From contig NZ_CP036276.1 in the NCBI RefSeq assembly GCF_007747995.1, positions 1,665,001 to 1,729,000 of the forward strand: a stretch of DNA of 64,000 nt, read 5' to 3'. This DNA is from Symmachiella dynata. Its GTDB lineage: Bacteria > Planctomycetota > Planctomycetia > Planctomycetales > Planctomycetaceae. The position numbers were made by a program, and so were the translations under genes. Below the pieces are notes generated by a model. That model saw only the letters and a list, made by a program, of their open reading frames with translations, had not been told where the DNA came from and did not search any database. Shown here in pieces: positions 18,113 through 25,541 of the stretch. The first letter of the stretch is position 1, and every line of letters starts with the position of its first letter.

Positions 18113-18808
18113 ATGAGCAAATACGACTTTAATAACGCCGAAACATACGCTATTTGGTTACTTCACGACAAACGCTGCTGGATTTGTTTAGAACCATTGC
18201 GACTTGGTGAATGCTCGGTTGACCACGTCATCCCAGAATCGCTCCTCGACTCCGTCGACGACCTCGCAAATGTCCTGCAACAGTATGGGCTGCCGAACGA
18301 TTTCCGGATTAACTGGTTTGGAAACTGGCTTCCAAGCCATGTGCGTTGTAATCAAACCAAATCCAACAAGATCTTCGAATACGTTCCTGGCCTCAAACTG
18401 ATACTGGATCGCCTTGCTAAGAAAGCTGAAGCAGTTGCGAAATCGGCTCGATCTATCTCAGCCAACGTCGAAAAAGACAAAGTGTTTGCCAAAGTATTTG
18501 TTGCACTTGAAAAAGAGACAATTTCACTGGACGACCTGCAAGAAGTCTTCTGTGAATTGCGCCACATTGATGACGTGGATACCGTTGTTCTCGAAGAGGA
18601 AATTAGTATCCATTTCGATCCAGATCGCTGGACCATTGCGAGCGAAGGTTCCGGATACGTTGTTGTTACCGATGGAAGATTAGGAGGGATTGTTCCGTCT
18701 GGACCGTCACCACACATTTCATGGATGTGCCCAACCTGTAGAAGCTACGGCCCATGGAATGGAGTAAGATGCATGTCGTGCGGTCACATGAGTGATCCGC
18801 ACGGTTGA
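18113..18808 (+). CDS. HNH endonuclease with C-terminal zinc ribbon
   Basis: The 231-aa protein contains a full HNH motif early: CWICLEPL, then CSVDHVIPESL with the first His pair, then NWLPSHVRCNQTKSNK with the N and last H/N residues. The CxxC and a later C form the structural zinc site. The C-terminus adds CPTC and CMSCGH, a second Cys4 ribbon that could bind DNA or protein. The middle ~70 residues are helical and charged. HNH nucleases of this kind occur as mobile-element cargo, restriction enzymes or homing nucleases. There is no modification partner nearby, so a stand-alone defence or invasion role is only a guess. Confidence 0.8.
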   Translation: MSKYDFNNAETYAIWLLHDKRCWICLEPLRLGECSVDHVIPESLLDSVDDLANVLQQYGLPNDFRINWFGNWLPSHVRCNQTKSNKIFEYVPGLKLILDRLAKKAEAVAKSARSISANVEKDKVFAKVFVALEKETISLDDLQEVFCELRHIDDVDTVVLEEEISIHFDPDRWTIASEGSGYVVVTDGRLGGIVPSGPSPHISWMCPTCRSYGPWNGVRCMSCGHMSDPHG

Positions 18809-18874
18809 CAGCCAGATCTTCGGCCATTGTATTGTCCGTTTGTAAAACTCTGGCGGTGAAAGTCCAACCTGTGG

Positions 18875-18880
18875 TATACT
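18875..18880 (+). promoter_or_regulatory. Putative -10 box of the toxin-antitoxin operon
   Basis: TATACT lies six bases before the antitoxin ATG at 18887, so transcription may start at or next to the start codon, giving a leaderless mRNA. The surrounding tgacagtatacc / ggtatactgtca is partly self-complementary and may be the antitoxin operator. No good -35 is visible. Confidence 0.4.
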
Positions 18881-18886
18881 GTCAAC

Positions 18887-19147
18887 ATGACTCCTCGCAT
18901 CAACGACGAAATCAATCAGGCACTCAGCGAACACCATGGATTCGTTCAGGCCGAAGGGCCGGACGGCAAGGTGATTGTGATGTCTATGCAGGTCTATCGC
19001 GAAATGATGGGCGTCGGCTCCGATGAGGAAATGGCCGACTCACTTCGGGCGATCGACGAAGCGATGGCCGATATCGAAGCCGGCCACACCGTGCCGATGG
19101 AGCAGGTTTTCTTGGAACTCGACGAGAAATATGGCGTACACGGTTGA
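18887..19147 (+). CDS. Type II antitoxin
   Basis: An 86-aa acidic protein (MTPRINDEINQAL start) followed by an overlapping RelE/ParE-type toxin. The N-terminal half has the look of a Phd-like fold (FVQAEGPDGKVIVMSMQVYREMM). The C-terminal half is an acidic helix (DEEMADSLRAIDEAMADIEAG) that would wrap the toxin. Such antitoxins bind and neutralise the toxin and repress their own operon. The ORFs overlap by 17 bp, typical for cotranslated pairs. Confidence 0.78.
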   Translation: MTPRINDEINQALSEHHGFVQAEGPDGKVIVMSMQVYREMMGVGSDEEMADSLRAIDEAMADIEAGHTVPMEQVFLELDEKYGVHG

Positions 19148-19448
19148 GTTCTCCGCCCGTGCCCGTCGCGACATCGACGAGATCGTCGCTTATATCCAGG
19201 CCGATTCTCCCCGCGACGCGACCCGCTGGCGGCAGAAGCTGCAAGAGAGAATGAATGCTCTTCGCACGATGCCCGAGGCGTGCGGTTTGGCTCCTGAGAA
19301 CGACGAGTCGCCGCACAACGTGCGGCAACTGTTGCACGGCCACTATCGCGTGCTGTTCACGATCCGTGAGCAGCGGGTGTTTGTTCTGACAATCCGCCAT
19401 GGCGCACGGCGATTTATGAAGGCTGCTGAATTCGACGCGATCAAGTGA
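19131..19448 (+). CDS. RelE/ParE-family toxin
   Basis: The real start is the ATG at 19131 inside the antitoxin gene, giving ~105 aa. AYTVEFSARARRDIDEIVAYI is the typical ParE/RelE opening helix pair. HNVRQLLHGHYRVLFTI and RVFVLTIRHGARRF give the closing beta strands with the R and H residues found in the family. RelE members cleave mRNA on the ribosome; ParE members poison gyrase; sequence alone does not decide. A longer upstream in-frame version exists but overlaps the antitoxin in another frame and is not credible. The pair would stabilise the mobile region. Confidence 0.85.
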   Translation: MAYTVEFSARARRDIDEIVAYIQADSPRDATRWRQKLQERMNALRTMPEACGLAPENDESPHNVRQLLHGHYRVLFTIREQRVFVLTIRHGARRFMKAAEFDAIK

Positions 19449-19565
19449 GAGGACGTCGATTCGCTCTCGTCTGCAAATTCGCGAGACTCAAAGGAATAGA
19501 GTTTAGAACACACGGCAAGCCGTCTCGTTTGCCAGAAGTTTGCGGAGAGGGTAGTCTCCGATCCT

Positions 19566-19862
19566 TTGTCTGAGAAACTCCTCAACTTACTTCGGCAGCA
19601 CCATGTAGAACGTTTGATCGCAGACGCCGAGCTCATCCGCGACTGGCCGGATTCCGCAGAGAGGATTGATGCGGCCCGCCGTCACATTCGACAGGCGATG
19701 TATCTGCGGACTCTCGGAAAAGGGGACCACCAGAGACCGCAGATCAACGTCCACACGTCGATCACCGAAGAAGAGCTTCAGCAGATATTCGGTATTCTCG
19801 ACTTTGCTGTCGAGCCTGCGGAAGAGCTTCAGGCCGATCGCTGGCAAGACTTAGCCGGCTGA
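19566..19862 (+). CDS. Small mobile-element protein, family shared with 35241-35522
   Basis: The 98-aa protein (TTG start at 19566) is of unknown function. It aligns over most of its length with the protein at 35241-35522: LLRQHHVERLIADAELI versus VLRQRWMKRLLADAALI, then RIDAARRHIRQAMY versus RIEQARRLLRSAMY, then ITEEELQQIFGILDFAV versus ITDAEFHQLHGLLVIAI. Both are short, helical and charged. Each copy lies in one of two regions that also each carry a TraD-like and a replication-relaxation-like gene. That co-occurrence suggests an element-maintenance role. Upstream signals are weak, so the exact start is uncertain. Confidence 0.6.
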   Translation: MSEKLLNLLRQHHVERLIADAELIRDWPDSAERIDAARRHIRQAMYLRTLGKGDHQRPQINVHTSITEEELQQIFGILDFAVEPAEELQADRWQDLAG

Positions 19863-19939
19863 CGCTGAGGCTGATTTCTCTTCAGAGGCCGAATCTGAAC
19901 CACTCTGAAGAGCACCAGAAACTCACCGTCCAGTCATAT

Positions 19940-20587
19940 TTGCAACGGATCTTGTCTATTCACTTCTCGCAGCAACCATTTGACGAAACATTCACTTCGT
20001 GGCAGAGTCACTCCGCCTTGAATTCCATCTCGCAGAAAAACTTCGGCATCCTGATCGCGTACCTGATTCCCGGTTTCACGACGCTGTGGGGCGCAAGTTT
20101 CTTCTCGGAAACATTACGTGCGTGGCTGGGTGCGTCGCCGGTCGGCGCGCCGACGGTGGGCGGATTTCTGTATGTGACGATTGGTTCGCTTGCGGCGGGG
20201 CTGATCGTCGGCACCGTCCGCTGGGCCGTAATCGACAGGCTGCACCACCGCACCGGCATCAGCGAGCCGGCGTGGGATTTCGCGAGATTACGTGAGAGCG
20301 TGGCCGCCTACGACGTGCTCAACGAACTCCATTACAAGTATTACAAATGCTACTCCGCGATGTTCATCGCTGTGGCGTTCGTTTACGTGTCTCACCGGTT
20401 AGCCTTCGGCTTCGACTCACCTCCGCCGGTCTGGACCGAAGCCGGTCTCATCGTGCTGGAATCGATACTCTGGATGGCGTCGCGGGATGCATTGCACAAA
20501 TATTACACGCGCGTCGAGCGACTTTTGGGAACGGAATCGGTTGCTGGTGCTCGGAAGGTCGATCCGGATGACACCGATCGCGACTGA
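19940..20587 (+). CDS. Membrane protein of unknown function
   Basis: The 215-aa product shows hydrophobic segments at NFGILIAYLIPGFTTLWGA, VGGFLYVTIGSLAAGLIVG and MFIAVAFVYVSHRLAFG. A weaker fourth segment is VLESILWMAS. No catalytic motif is visible. A TTG start at 19940 is used; a later start would remove ~30 residues before the first membrane segment. It lies in the accessory part of mobile region 1 and its stop is 16 bp from the end of the convergent XRE gene. Function unknown; immunity, entry exclusion or transport are all possible. Confidence 0.6.
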   Translation: MQRILSIHFSQQPFDETFTSWQSHSALNSISQKNFGILIAYLIPGFTTLWGASFFSETLRAWLGASPVGAPTVGGFLYVTIGSLAAGLIVGTVRWAVIDRLHHRTGISEPAWDFARLRESVAAYDVLNELHYKYYKCYSAMFIAVAFVYVSHRLAFGFDSPPPVWTEAGLIVLESILWMASRDALHKYYTRVERLLGTESVAGARKVDPDDTDRD

Positions 20588-20603
20588 TCCGAGCAAAACC
20601 GTA

Positions 20604-20864
20604 TCATCGCGTCTGGTTCTTGGATTTCAGACGCTTCTCAAGTTTCCCGACGAAGGCCGGAAGTGACGTGCCCAAAACATTGCAGATCGTCCGCAACTGG
20701 ATGACATCCAGCCGCCGTTCACCCCGCTCGACTTTGCTGACAAAAGACTGAGTCTGGCCGAGCTTCTCGGCAAGTTCGATTTGCGTCACGTCGGCCGCCT
20801 GCCGGGTCTCCCTCAGCAGACTAAGCAGGGCCGTGTATTCGCGGGTGAAAACTGACTTTTCCAT
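20604..20864 (-). CDS. XRE-family HTH transcriptional regulator
   Basis: Starting at the ATG at 20864 (MEKSVFTREYTALL) the product is 86 aa and consists almost only of a Cro/CI-type HTH. The motif is QIELAEKLGQTQSFVSKVER, followed by GERRLDVIQLRTICNVLG. Longer in-frame extension to 20996 runs through the divergent promoter and is rejected. The gene faces a small gene across a short intergenic region with a perfect dyad (20913-20929), the natural operator. It probably represses itself and the small gene and DUF932 operon to the right. Confidence 0.85.
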   Translation of the reverse strand: MEKSVFTREYTALLSLLRETRQAADVTQIELAEKLGQTQSFVSKVERGERRLDVIQLRTICNVLGTSLPAFVGKLEKRLKSKNQTR

Positions 20865-20912
20865 GGCAACCCTTGAAGAATGTGGGCCGCGATGATAGAG
20901 TCCGTTTTGGAA

Positions 20913-20929
20913 TAGTCCAAAATGGACTA
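20913..20929. promoter_or_regulatory. Dyad operator between XRE gene and 34-aa gene
   Basis: TAGTCCA-aaa-TGGACTA is a perfect 7+7 bp inverted repeat in the divergent promoter region. A diverged half site (tagagtcc) lies just before it. Its position between the XRE gene start (20864) and the small gene start (20976) makes it the likely XRE binding site. Confidence 0.65.
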
Positions 20930-20975
20930 CTATTCGGCGATGCGAACATGCTTTGGAAACAGAAGGAGGTGAGAC

Positions 20976-21080
20976 ATGACCAACGGCGGCACCCACAAAC
21001 CGGGCCAGTCAAAGGAAACCAAGCCCAAACAGTCAAGCAGCGGCAAACCCAAGGACGGCGAGCAAGTCAAAAAAAGCTGA
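20976..21080 (+). CDS. 34-residue hydrophilic small protein with strong RBS
   Basis: AAGGAGGTGAG lies immediately before an ATG at 20976, one of the best ribosome sites in the window. The 34 residues (MTNGGTHKPGQSKETK..., ending EQVKKS) are Lys/Ser/Gly/Gln rich with no hydrophobic core, so probably disordered. A rho-independent terminator follows 27 bp downstream. That makes a self-contained transcription unit under the XRE dyad. The function is unknown; it could be an anti-repressor, a small regulator, or the 5' cistron of the DUF932 operon. Confidence 0.6.
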   Translation: MTNGGTHKPGQSKETKPKQSSSGKPKDGEQVKKS

Positions 21081-21106
21081 AACACCTGATCGGCAGAATT
21101 GACCCG

Positions 21107-21158
21107 ACACTCCCGGACCGCACTGGATTCATTTTCAGCTGTGATCGGGAGTGTTTTT
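21107..21158 (+). terminator. Rho-independent terminator after the 34-aa gene
   Basis: The 9-bp arms acactcccg (21107-21115) and cgggagtgt (21146-21154) pair perfectly across a 30-base loop and are followed by TTTTT. It ends the short transcript of the 34-aa gene. Confidence 0.75.
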
Positions 21159-21298
21159 CTGCGCATTGTGCTTGCGCGGGCACTGAAACTTCGGCACCCT
21201 CTTCCGCCTTTGTCTCTCGTTGAGACAGGGGACTGCTGAGAATCGGTCCTTTTCATCACAGACTCTATTCATCAAGCACACGGAAAGAAGGTGTCACT

Positions 21299-22324
21299 AT
21301 GACGAATTTGACGAAAGCCCATCAGGAACTCTTTCGCCGCACCCCCGACGAGACGTTTGCCACGCTGTCGGACTTGCGGACCCACTGCCGGTCGCTTCGC
21401 GATTCATCGCGGGAACTCTGGCAGCAGCCGCAGTCACTGGAGCCTACCACTTCAGAGGGCGTCATTCAGGTCACACTGGAGGACGGCAGCCGCAATCGGC
21501 TCAACGACTGGTCGTTCACGCAGCTTTGCCGGATGGCGAGTGTCTCAAAAGAAACGGTCAACCGGCTCTCAGCCGAGACGGCTTGTAAAGCGTTTCGTGA
21601 AACGCTGCCAGGCTCGGCCAAGCCGATGCAGTGCCTGCAGCAGGACGGGATAGTTCGTTCCCTGCACGGCATTTCCTACACGCGGCTGTGGAATGCCGAT
21701 CTGCTCGGTGTGATCGATGAGTTCGCCACTGACTTCCAGCCACCGCAGACCGCTGTCGGCGGTGGAACGGGACTCTATTGCGGCGAACAGGACATGTTCG
21801 TGTTCCTCATCGATCCGACCGGTTGGGCCGAGATCGAGGGGGAAGCGTTCGCGCCGGGATTCTTTTTATGGAATTCCGAAGTCGGGCGTCGTTCACTCGG
21901 TATACAGACGTTTTGGTTTCAAAGCGTCTGTGCCAATCATCTGGTTTGGGATGCGGTTGAAGTCGTGGATTTCTCACGCAAGCACACGGCCAAGGTCCAT
22001 GACGGACTGGGCGAAATTCGCCGCATCATCGAAAGTCTCGCCAACAAGCGGGACGAGCGCCGCGACAGTTTCGTCCGCGTGCTCTCCAAAGCGATGACGG
22101 AGAAGCTCGGCGACGATGCCGATCAGGTCCTGAAGGAACTGTCCAAGCGGGGTATCCCCCGTGGACTGGCCAAAACCGCATTGGAAATCGCCGAGGAGCG
22201 GGGCGCATTTACGATCTTTGCGGTCGTGGACGCCCTCACACGCCTCACACAGAAGGCGACCTACGCTGGCGACCGCGCGGAAGCCGACGCCAAAGTGGCG
22301 TCACTGCTTGCACTGGCAATTTAA
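21299..22324 (+). CDS. DUF932 (plasmid/phage-type) protein
   Basis: The 341-aa protein matches the DUF932 family in overall size and in recognisable parts. It has an N-terminal ~100-residue segment, then IVRSLHGISYTRLWNADLLGVIDEF, then QDMFVFLID with GFFLWNSEVGRRSLGI and FQSVCANHLVWDA. DUF932 proteins occur on plasmids, phages and integrative elements and are of unknown biochemical function, often near recombination genes. AGGTGTC precedes the start. The next gene starts 20 bp downstream with its own good ribosome site, so the genes form an operon. Confidence 0.72.
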   Translation: MTNLTKAHQELFRRTPDETFATLSDLRTHCRSLRDSSRELWQQPQSLEPTTSEGVIQVTLEDGSRNRLNDWSFTQLCRMASVSKETVNRLSAETACKAFRETLPGSAKPMQCLQQDGIVRSLHGISYTRLWNADLLGVIDEFATDFQPPQTAVGGGTGLYCGEQDMFVFLIDPTGWAEIEGEAFAPGFFLWNSEVGRRSLGIQTFWFQSVCANHLVWDAVEVVDFSRKHTAKVHDGLGEIRRIIESLANKRDERRDSFVRVLSKAMTEKLGDDADQVLKELSKRGIPRGLAKTALEIAEERGAFTIFAVVDALTRLTQKATYAGDRAEADAKVASLLALAI

Positions 22325-22344
22325 CGCCGAAAGGAGCCGTTGTC

Positions 22345-22566
22345 ATGGATCCTCAAGCCGCTTGGAAAAATCTGTTGGACGCCCATCAGGCCCGCGACGG
22401 GAAAGGACTCTGTGAGTCTGCCGCTGCGTTGCTTGATTGGCTCGATCGCGGAGGCTTTCCGCCGCAGACGATTCCCGGTCTGACCATGTCGGACCGCTGG
22501 AATCGCGCCGTGGCCGTGGCCGGTTGCCTGACGGCACTGGCCGAAGCCAAACCGTGGGACATCTAA
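22345..22566 (+). CDS. Small hypothetical protein downstream of DUF932
   Basis: The 73-aa product (MDPQAAWKNLLDA) follows the DUF932 gene by 20 bp and has AAAGGAG upstream. ARDGKGLCESAAALLDWLDRG and VAVAGCLTALAEA give two amphipathic helices. No family is recognised. Position suggests a plasmid-type accessory gene cotranscribed with DUF932. Confidence 0.6.
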   Translation: MDPQAAWKNLLDAHQARDGKGLCESAAALLDWLDRGGFPPQTIPGLTMSDRWNRAVAVAGCLTALAEAKPWDI

Positions 22567-22615
22567 GCGGAGTCCCCGGTTACCATTTCCTAATTTCCAT
22601 TTACGAAAGGACGAT

Positions 22616-23287
22616 ATGAATGAAACGTATGAGTGCGACAAGTGCGGCGCATGCTGTCAGGGCGGATTGATCGTCGAAGCCGACTGGCTCGATCTCTCCC
22701 GTGAGCCGCGACTCCTCGAAGCCGACCGGCACCGCGCCGGATGGACACTCGACGAGGCGCTAACAGATTTGGAAGAGCCAGGCAAAGCGATGATAGTCGC
22801 TGCCGGCTGTCACTGTCCGTTTCTGAATGGCGACAATCACTGCGAAATCCATCCCACTCGACCCACCGTTTGCGTGGGCCTGCAGGCAGGGGACGAGCAG
22901 TGGCAGGCTGCCAGGAAGGATGCTGGACTCGAACCGTTGCTTCCGTTATCGGAGCAAGGAGAGCTTTGTGAGTGCGAAAAACCGGGACATTTCCATTCGG
23001 GAGTTCCCGGCATTCTGGCTCACGTGGAAAACGGCAAGATCGCAGCGGATGCGAAAGTCGAACGTTGTGATCTCTGTGCACGGTATCCGACCGATGAGGC
23101 GGCACGAGAAAAGCTCATTGAGCTGGGTAAGATTTGCGAGGCGGACCCGGCAAGCGAAGGCGAGACCGGTGATCGAGGAGAACTCGTGGTGTGGATTCTG
23201 ACGATCCACACCGAAAGTTCACCAAAACTGACCGTCTGGAAGACCTACGAATCGACCAGATTGGGACTGTACGATCACGTCAAATAA
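22616..23287 (+). CDS. YkgJ-type cysteine cluster protein, likely prematurely stopped
   Basis: The 223-aa product begins with the metal-chelating cluster ECDKCGACCQGG (C7, C10, C13, C14), followed later by GCHCPFL and HCEIHPTRPTVC. This is the YkgJ family pattern (CxxxCxxCC and related), thought to bind zinc or an Fe-S cluster. The stop is TAA at 23285-23287. The same frame continues open for 38 further sense codons (starting WWESEFGEEP) to a TGA at 23402, with protein-like composition. The TAA therefore probably truncates an originally longer protein. AAAGGACG precedes the ATG. Confidence 0.7.
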   Translation: MNETYECDKCGACCQGGLIVEADWLDLSREPRLLEADRHRAGWTLDEALTDLEEPGKAMIVAAGCHCPFLNGDNHCEIHPTRPTVCVGLQAGDEQWQAARKDAGLEPLLPLSEQGELCECEKPGHFHSGVPGILAHVENGKIAADAKVERCDLCARYPTDEAAREKLIELGKICEADPASEGETGDRGELVVWILTIHTESSPKLTVWKTYESTRLGLYDHVK

Positions 23288-23404
23288 TGGTGGGAGTCGG
23301 AATTCGGCGAGGAACCGCTTCCCGACGACCGGGAAACTGCCATCCGCCGCTACTTCGACCGCAGCGACGACACGTATGAAATTCAGGACGTGAACGTCGG
23401 CTGA
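23288..23404 (+). pseudogene. In-frame C-terminal extension after the YkgJ stop
   Basis: The 38 codons reading WWESEFGEEPLPDDR...YFDRSDDTYEIQDVNVG are in the same frame as the YkgJ-type gene, immediately behind its TAA, and end at TGA (23402-23404). The composition is coding-like and no separate start or ribosome site precedes it. A single sense-to-TAA change (for example Tyr codon) would explain the split. Stop-codon readthrough is a less likely alternative. Confidence 0.5.
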
Positions 23405-23465
23405 CGTTTTAGGAATTTTTTTCGAAGGTTTTACGGCCACAGTTAGCAGAGCCGATTCTCAGCTC

Positions 23466-23492
23466 AGCCTCCACCACGCGTGGAGGCTGTTT
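23466..23492 (+). terminator. Putative terminator hairpin
   Basis: agcctcca (23466-23473) pairs perfectly with tggaggct (23481-23488) across a 7-base loop and is followed by gtttt. It lies downstream of the YkgJ-type gene. Confidence 0.65.
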
Positions 23493-23495
23493 TCA

Positions 23496-23726
23496 GTGTT
23501 TGATGATCAATCAAAGAACTTTGCAAAATGTTTTGATTCGGCAGTCCAATACCTAAAACGCCAATTGCTCCATTTGAAAGAATCGGAATCCGATTCACCA
23601 TTTGGCTACAATTTAGGTGCTTGTGCCGACTGGAAGGTATGTTATTATGCGGGGTGCGTCATTGGACGGCATGTTGAAATTCTACCCGACATTAACGTGA
23701 ATCCCCATATCCTCCAGACGATATAG
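23496..23726 (+). CDS. Small hypothetical protein
   Basis: A 76-codon frame starts at GTG 23496, right behind the terminator, and ends at 23726. The product (VFDDQSKNFAKCFDSAVQYLKRQ) is plausible as a small helical protein with several Cys (ACADWKVCYYAGCVIG). There is no ribosome site, and the start abuts a terminator, so a start further in is possible. No family is recognised. Confidence 0.4.
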   Translation: MFDDQSKNFAKCFDSAVQYLKRQLLHLKESESDSPFGYNLGACADWKVCYYAGCVIGRHVEILPDINVNPHILQTI

Positions 23727-23738
23727 GAATTGTTCATC

Positions 23739-24140
23739 ATGACAGAAAATCGAGTGTACGCTGTCGAGGGAGATGCTGCTGAACTAATTGAATCGCAAGT
23801 CGCTGATCGCGTGGCGGCACTGATGGAAAAGCTGGCAACAGACGACGCTACGCGTCAAGCAGTCAGTAAAAATGACGCCAAGCTCCTTCAAGAGTTTGAT
23901 AAAATTCGAGACCAACTCGCATGCTCCGACGACACAGATCTATCTATAACATCGTTGATTTCAATTCAAAATGATGGTGCCGGCCTAGAACCCGGCACAA
24001 TTCTCATCCTTGTCACTCTCGGACCACCTTTGGTGGAACACGTTGTTGGCCCTGTAGCTGTGCATGTTTGCACGAGCGTGTGGGACAATTTTATCCTACC
24101 TGAACTCGTCCGTTGGTTTAAGAAATTTGAACCCAAGTAA
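23739..24140 (+). CDS. Hypothetical protein with C-terminal membrane-prone segment
   Basis: The start at 23739 (MTENRVYAVEGDAAEL) gives ~133 aa; a TTG three codons earlier is the alternative. The N-terminal two thirds are acidic and helical (QVADRVAALMEKLATDD, DAKLLQEFDKIRDQLA). The last third is hydrophobic (ILILVTLGPPLVEHVVGPVAV). No family is recognised. It resembles small membrane-associated cargo of mobile regions. Confidence 0.5.
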   Translation: MTENRVYAVEGDAAELIESQVADRVAALMEKLATDDATRQAVSKNDAKLLQEFDKIRDQLACSDDTDLSITSLISIQNDGAGLEPGTILILVTLGPPLVEHVVGPVAVHVCTSVWDNFILPELVRWFKKFEPK

Positions 24141-24180
24141 TCCCTCCACGATGCCACTCCGGCTGTTACAGGCTTCCTAG

Positions 24181-25425
24181 ATGAGTGTTCCGGAACACCT
24201 TCCGCTGCAACATCGCAAAACCCTCTGTGGCCGTGTTCGCATCTTTGAAGCAATGCGACCATGGCAGCGAGGCGTTTCGTTCTCCAACGGGGCGCATGCG
24301 TTTGCCAATCTCCGAATGGACTTGGCGGAAAAAGTGACTTATGAATCTCCGAAACATCAAGACACATCGCTCGATGCTTTCATTCATGGTCTGATTCCAA
24401 TGCTCCAGCCGAAGGTTAGGGCTGTTGCTGGTGACATGCCAAATGGCGATTATCTCGACCAGATCGAGGCCGCCGTCAATGGAAAACTGGCTGAAATATC
24501 CTGCCGGGATTGTTCGGGATCTGACACGATCTGTACCGGATACTGCCCCGTTGATGACGAAATCGTCGTCCATGGTGGCGCGTGCCTCCATCCTTTCAAG
24601 GAACAGTTTGATTTTATTCGAGAAGCGGTGTTGGACAAATACAAAGAACTATGTCCTGGAGCGGATGTTTTAGATGATGTTAGCGTCGTTCTTTCGACGG
24701 AATTGCTCACGGCAAAGGCTCCATTTAGGTTTTGTGAAAATGCGAATGCTGCTGCCCGTTATCGAGACAGTTCCGAGCAACGGATCACGGAAGTGCGACT
24801 TCTGTTAGATCCGGGGCTGATCGATGCGGCGAGTTTTCTTGCCGTTCCCTACTTATTCTTTCACGAATTAGTTTGCCACGCATGGCAAGGCGCTGATGCT
24901 GATTTGGCAACTTCACGAAATGACATTGCAAGTACTCGTGCGGACGATTCGTTTGCCGAGGGTTGGATGGACGCCGTTGCGTGGCACCTTTTTGAGAGCA
25001 CTGTTCAAAGATATGCAGCTAGCATCCCATACTTGCAAGACGACCACCGCGAATGGGGTTTTGAGGTCCATAGGGAGCGACGTGTCCCTCAGATCGGACA
25101 AATACCGGAGCAATCGCCGGCTGCCCACAACTCACAGGCTCGCACACGAGAGATGATTCGACTTGGAGTTTCGGCTGCTCAAATGTTTTTCAGATTCTTG
25201 CGCGATCATGAAACCGGATTCGTTGCCGAGGAGGCGTGGCTGAAAATATCGTTTGCCTTGAACCTTCGAGGTGGTATAGTTCAAAAGCGGCAGGAATTCG
25301 TCACGGCGGTGTATTCTGCCTTGGTAGGAGGGCATACTGCAACCGCTAAGGTGATGTTGACTTTGGTGCGCAAGTACCTGCTCACCAATGACATAGGCGC
25401 ATTTCTGGATGGTTTTCTTGGATAA
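24181..25425 (+). CDS. HExxxH-motif protein, putative metallopeptidase
   Basis: The 414-aa protein has FFHELVCHAW (H228-E229-x-x-x-H233) and, 27 residues further, FAEGWMDAVAWH with E260. A HExxxH plus downstream Glu is known from dipeptidyl peptidase III-type (M49) zinc peptidases, where one extra residue sits in the usual HExxH. The rest does not resemble M49. Two Cys-rich spots (SCRDCSGSD, CTGYC) may bind another metal. No signal peptide is visible. It is part of the low-GC accessory cargo, as is the HExxH gene at 17161. Function and substrate unknown. Confidence 0.5.
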   Translation: MSVPEHLPLQHRKTLCGRVRIFEAMRPWQRGVSFSNGAHAFANLRMDLAEKVTYESPKHQDTSLDAFIHGLIPMLQPKVRAVAGDMPNGDYLDQIEAAVNGKLAEISCRDCSGSDTICTGYCPVDDEIVVHGGACLHPFKEQFDFIREAVLDKYKELCPGADVLDDVSVVLSTELLTAKAPFRFCENANAAARYRDSSEQRITEVRLLLDPGLIDAASFLAVPYLFFHELVCHAWQGADADLATSRNDIASTRADDSFAEGWMDAVAWHLFESTVQRYAASIPYLQDDHREWGFEVHRERRVPQIGQIPEQSPAAHNSQARTREMIRLGVSAAQMFFRFLRDHETGFVAEEAWLKISFALNLRGGIVQKRQEFVTAVYSALVGGHTATAKVMLTLVRKYLLTNDIGAFLDGFLG

Positions 25426-25541
25426 AAAAGTAAAGAACGGCGTAAGTGGAAGACGATTTTGTTTGACAGGTGTCCAACAATTGACGAGAATGCTTCCTGC
25501 TTAATCAATTTGACTCCCCGCTGCGACAATTGAATTTGAAC

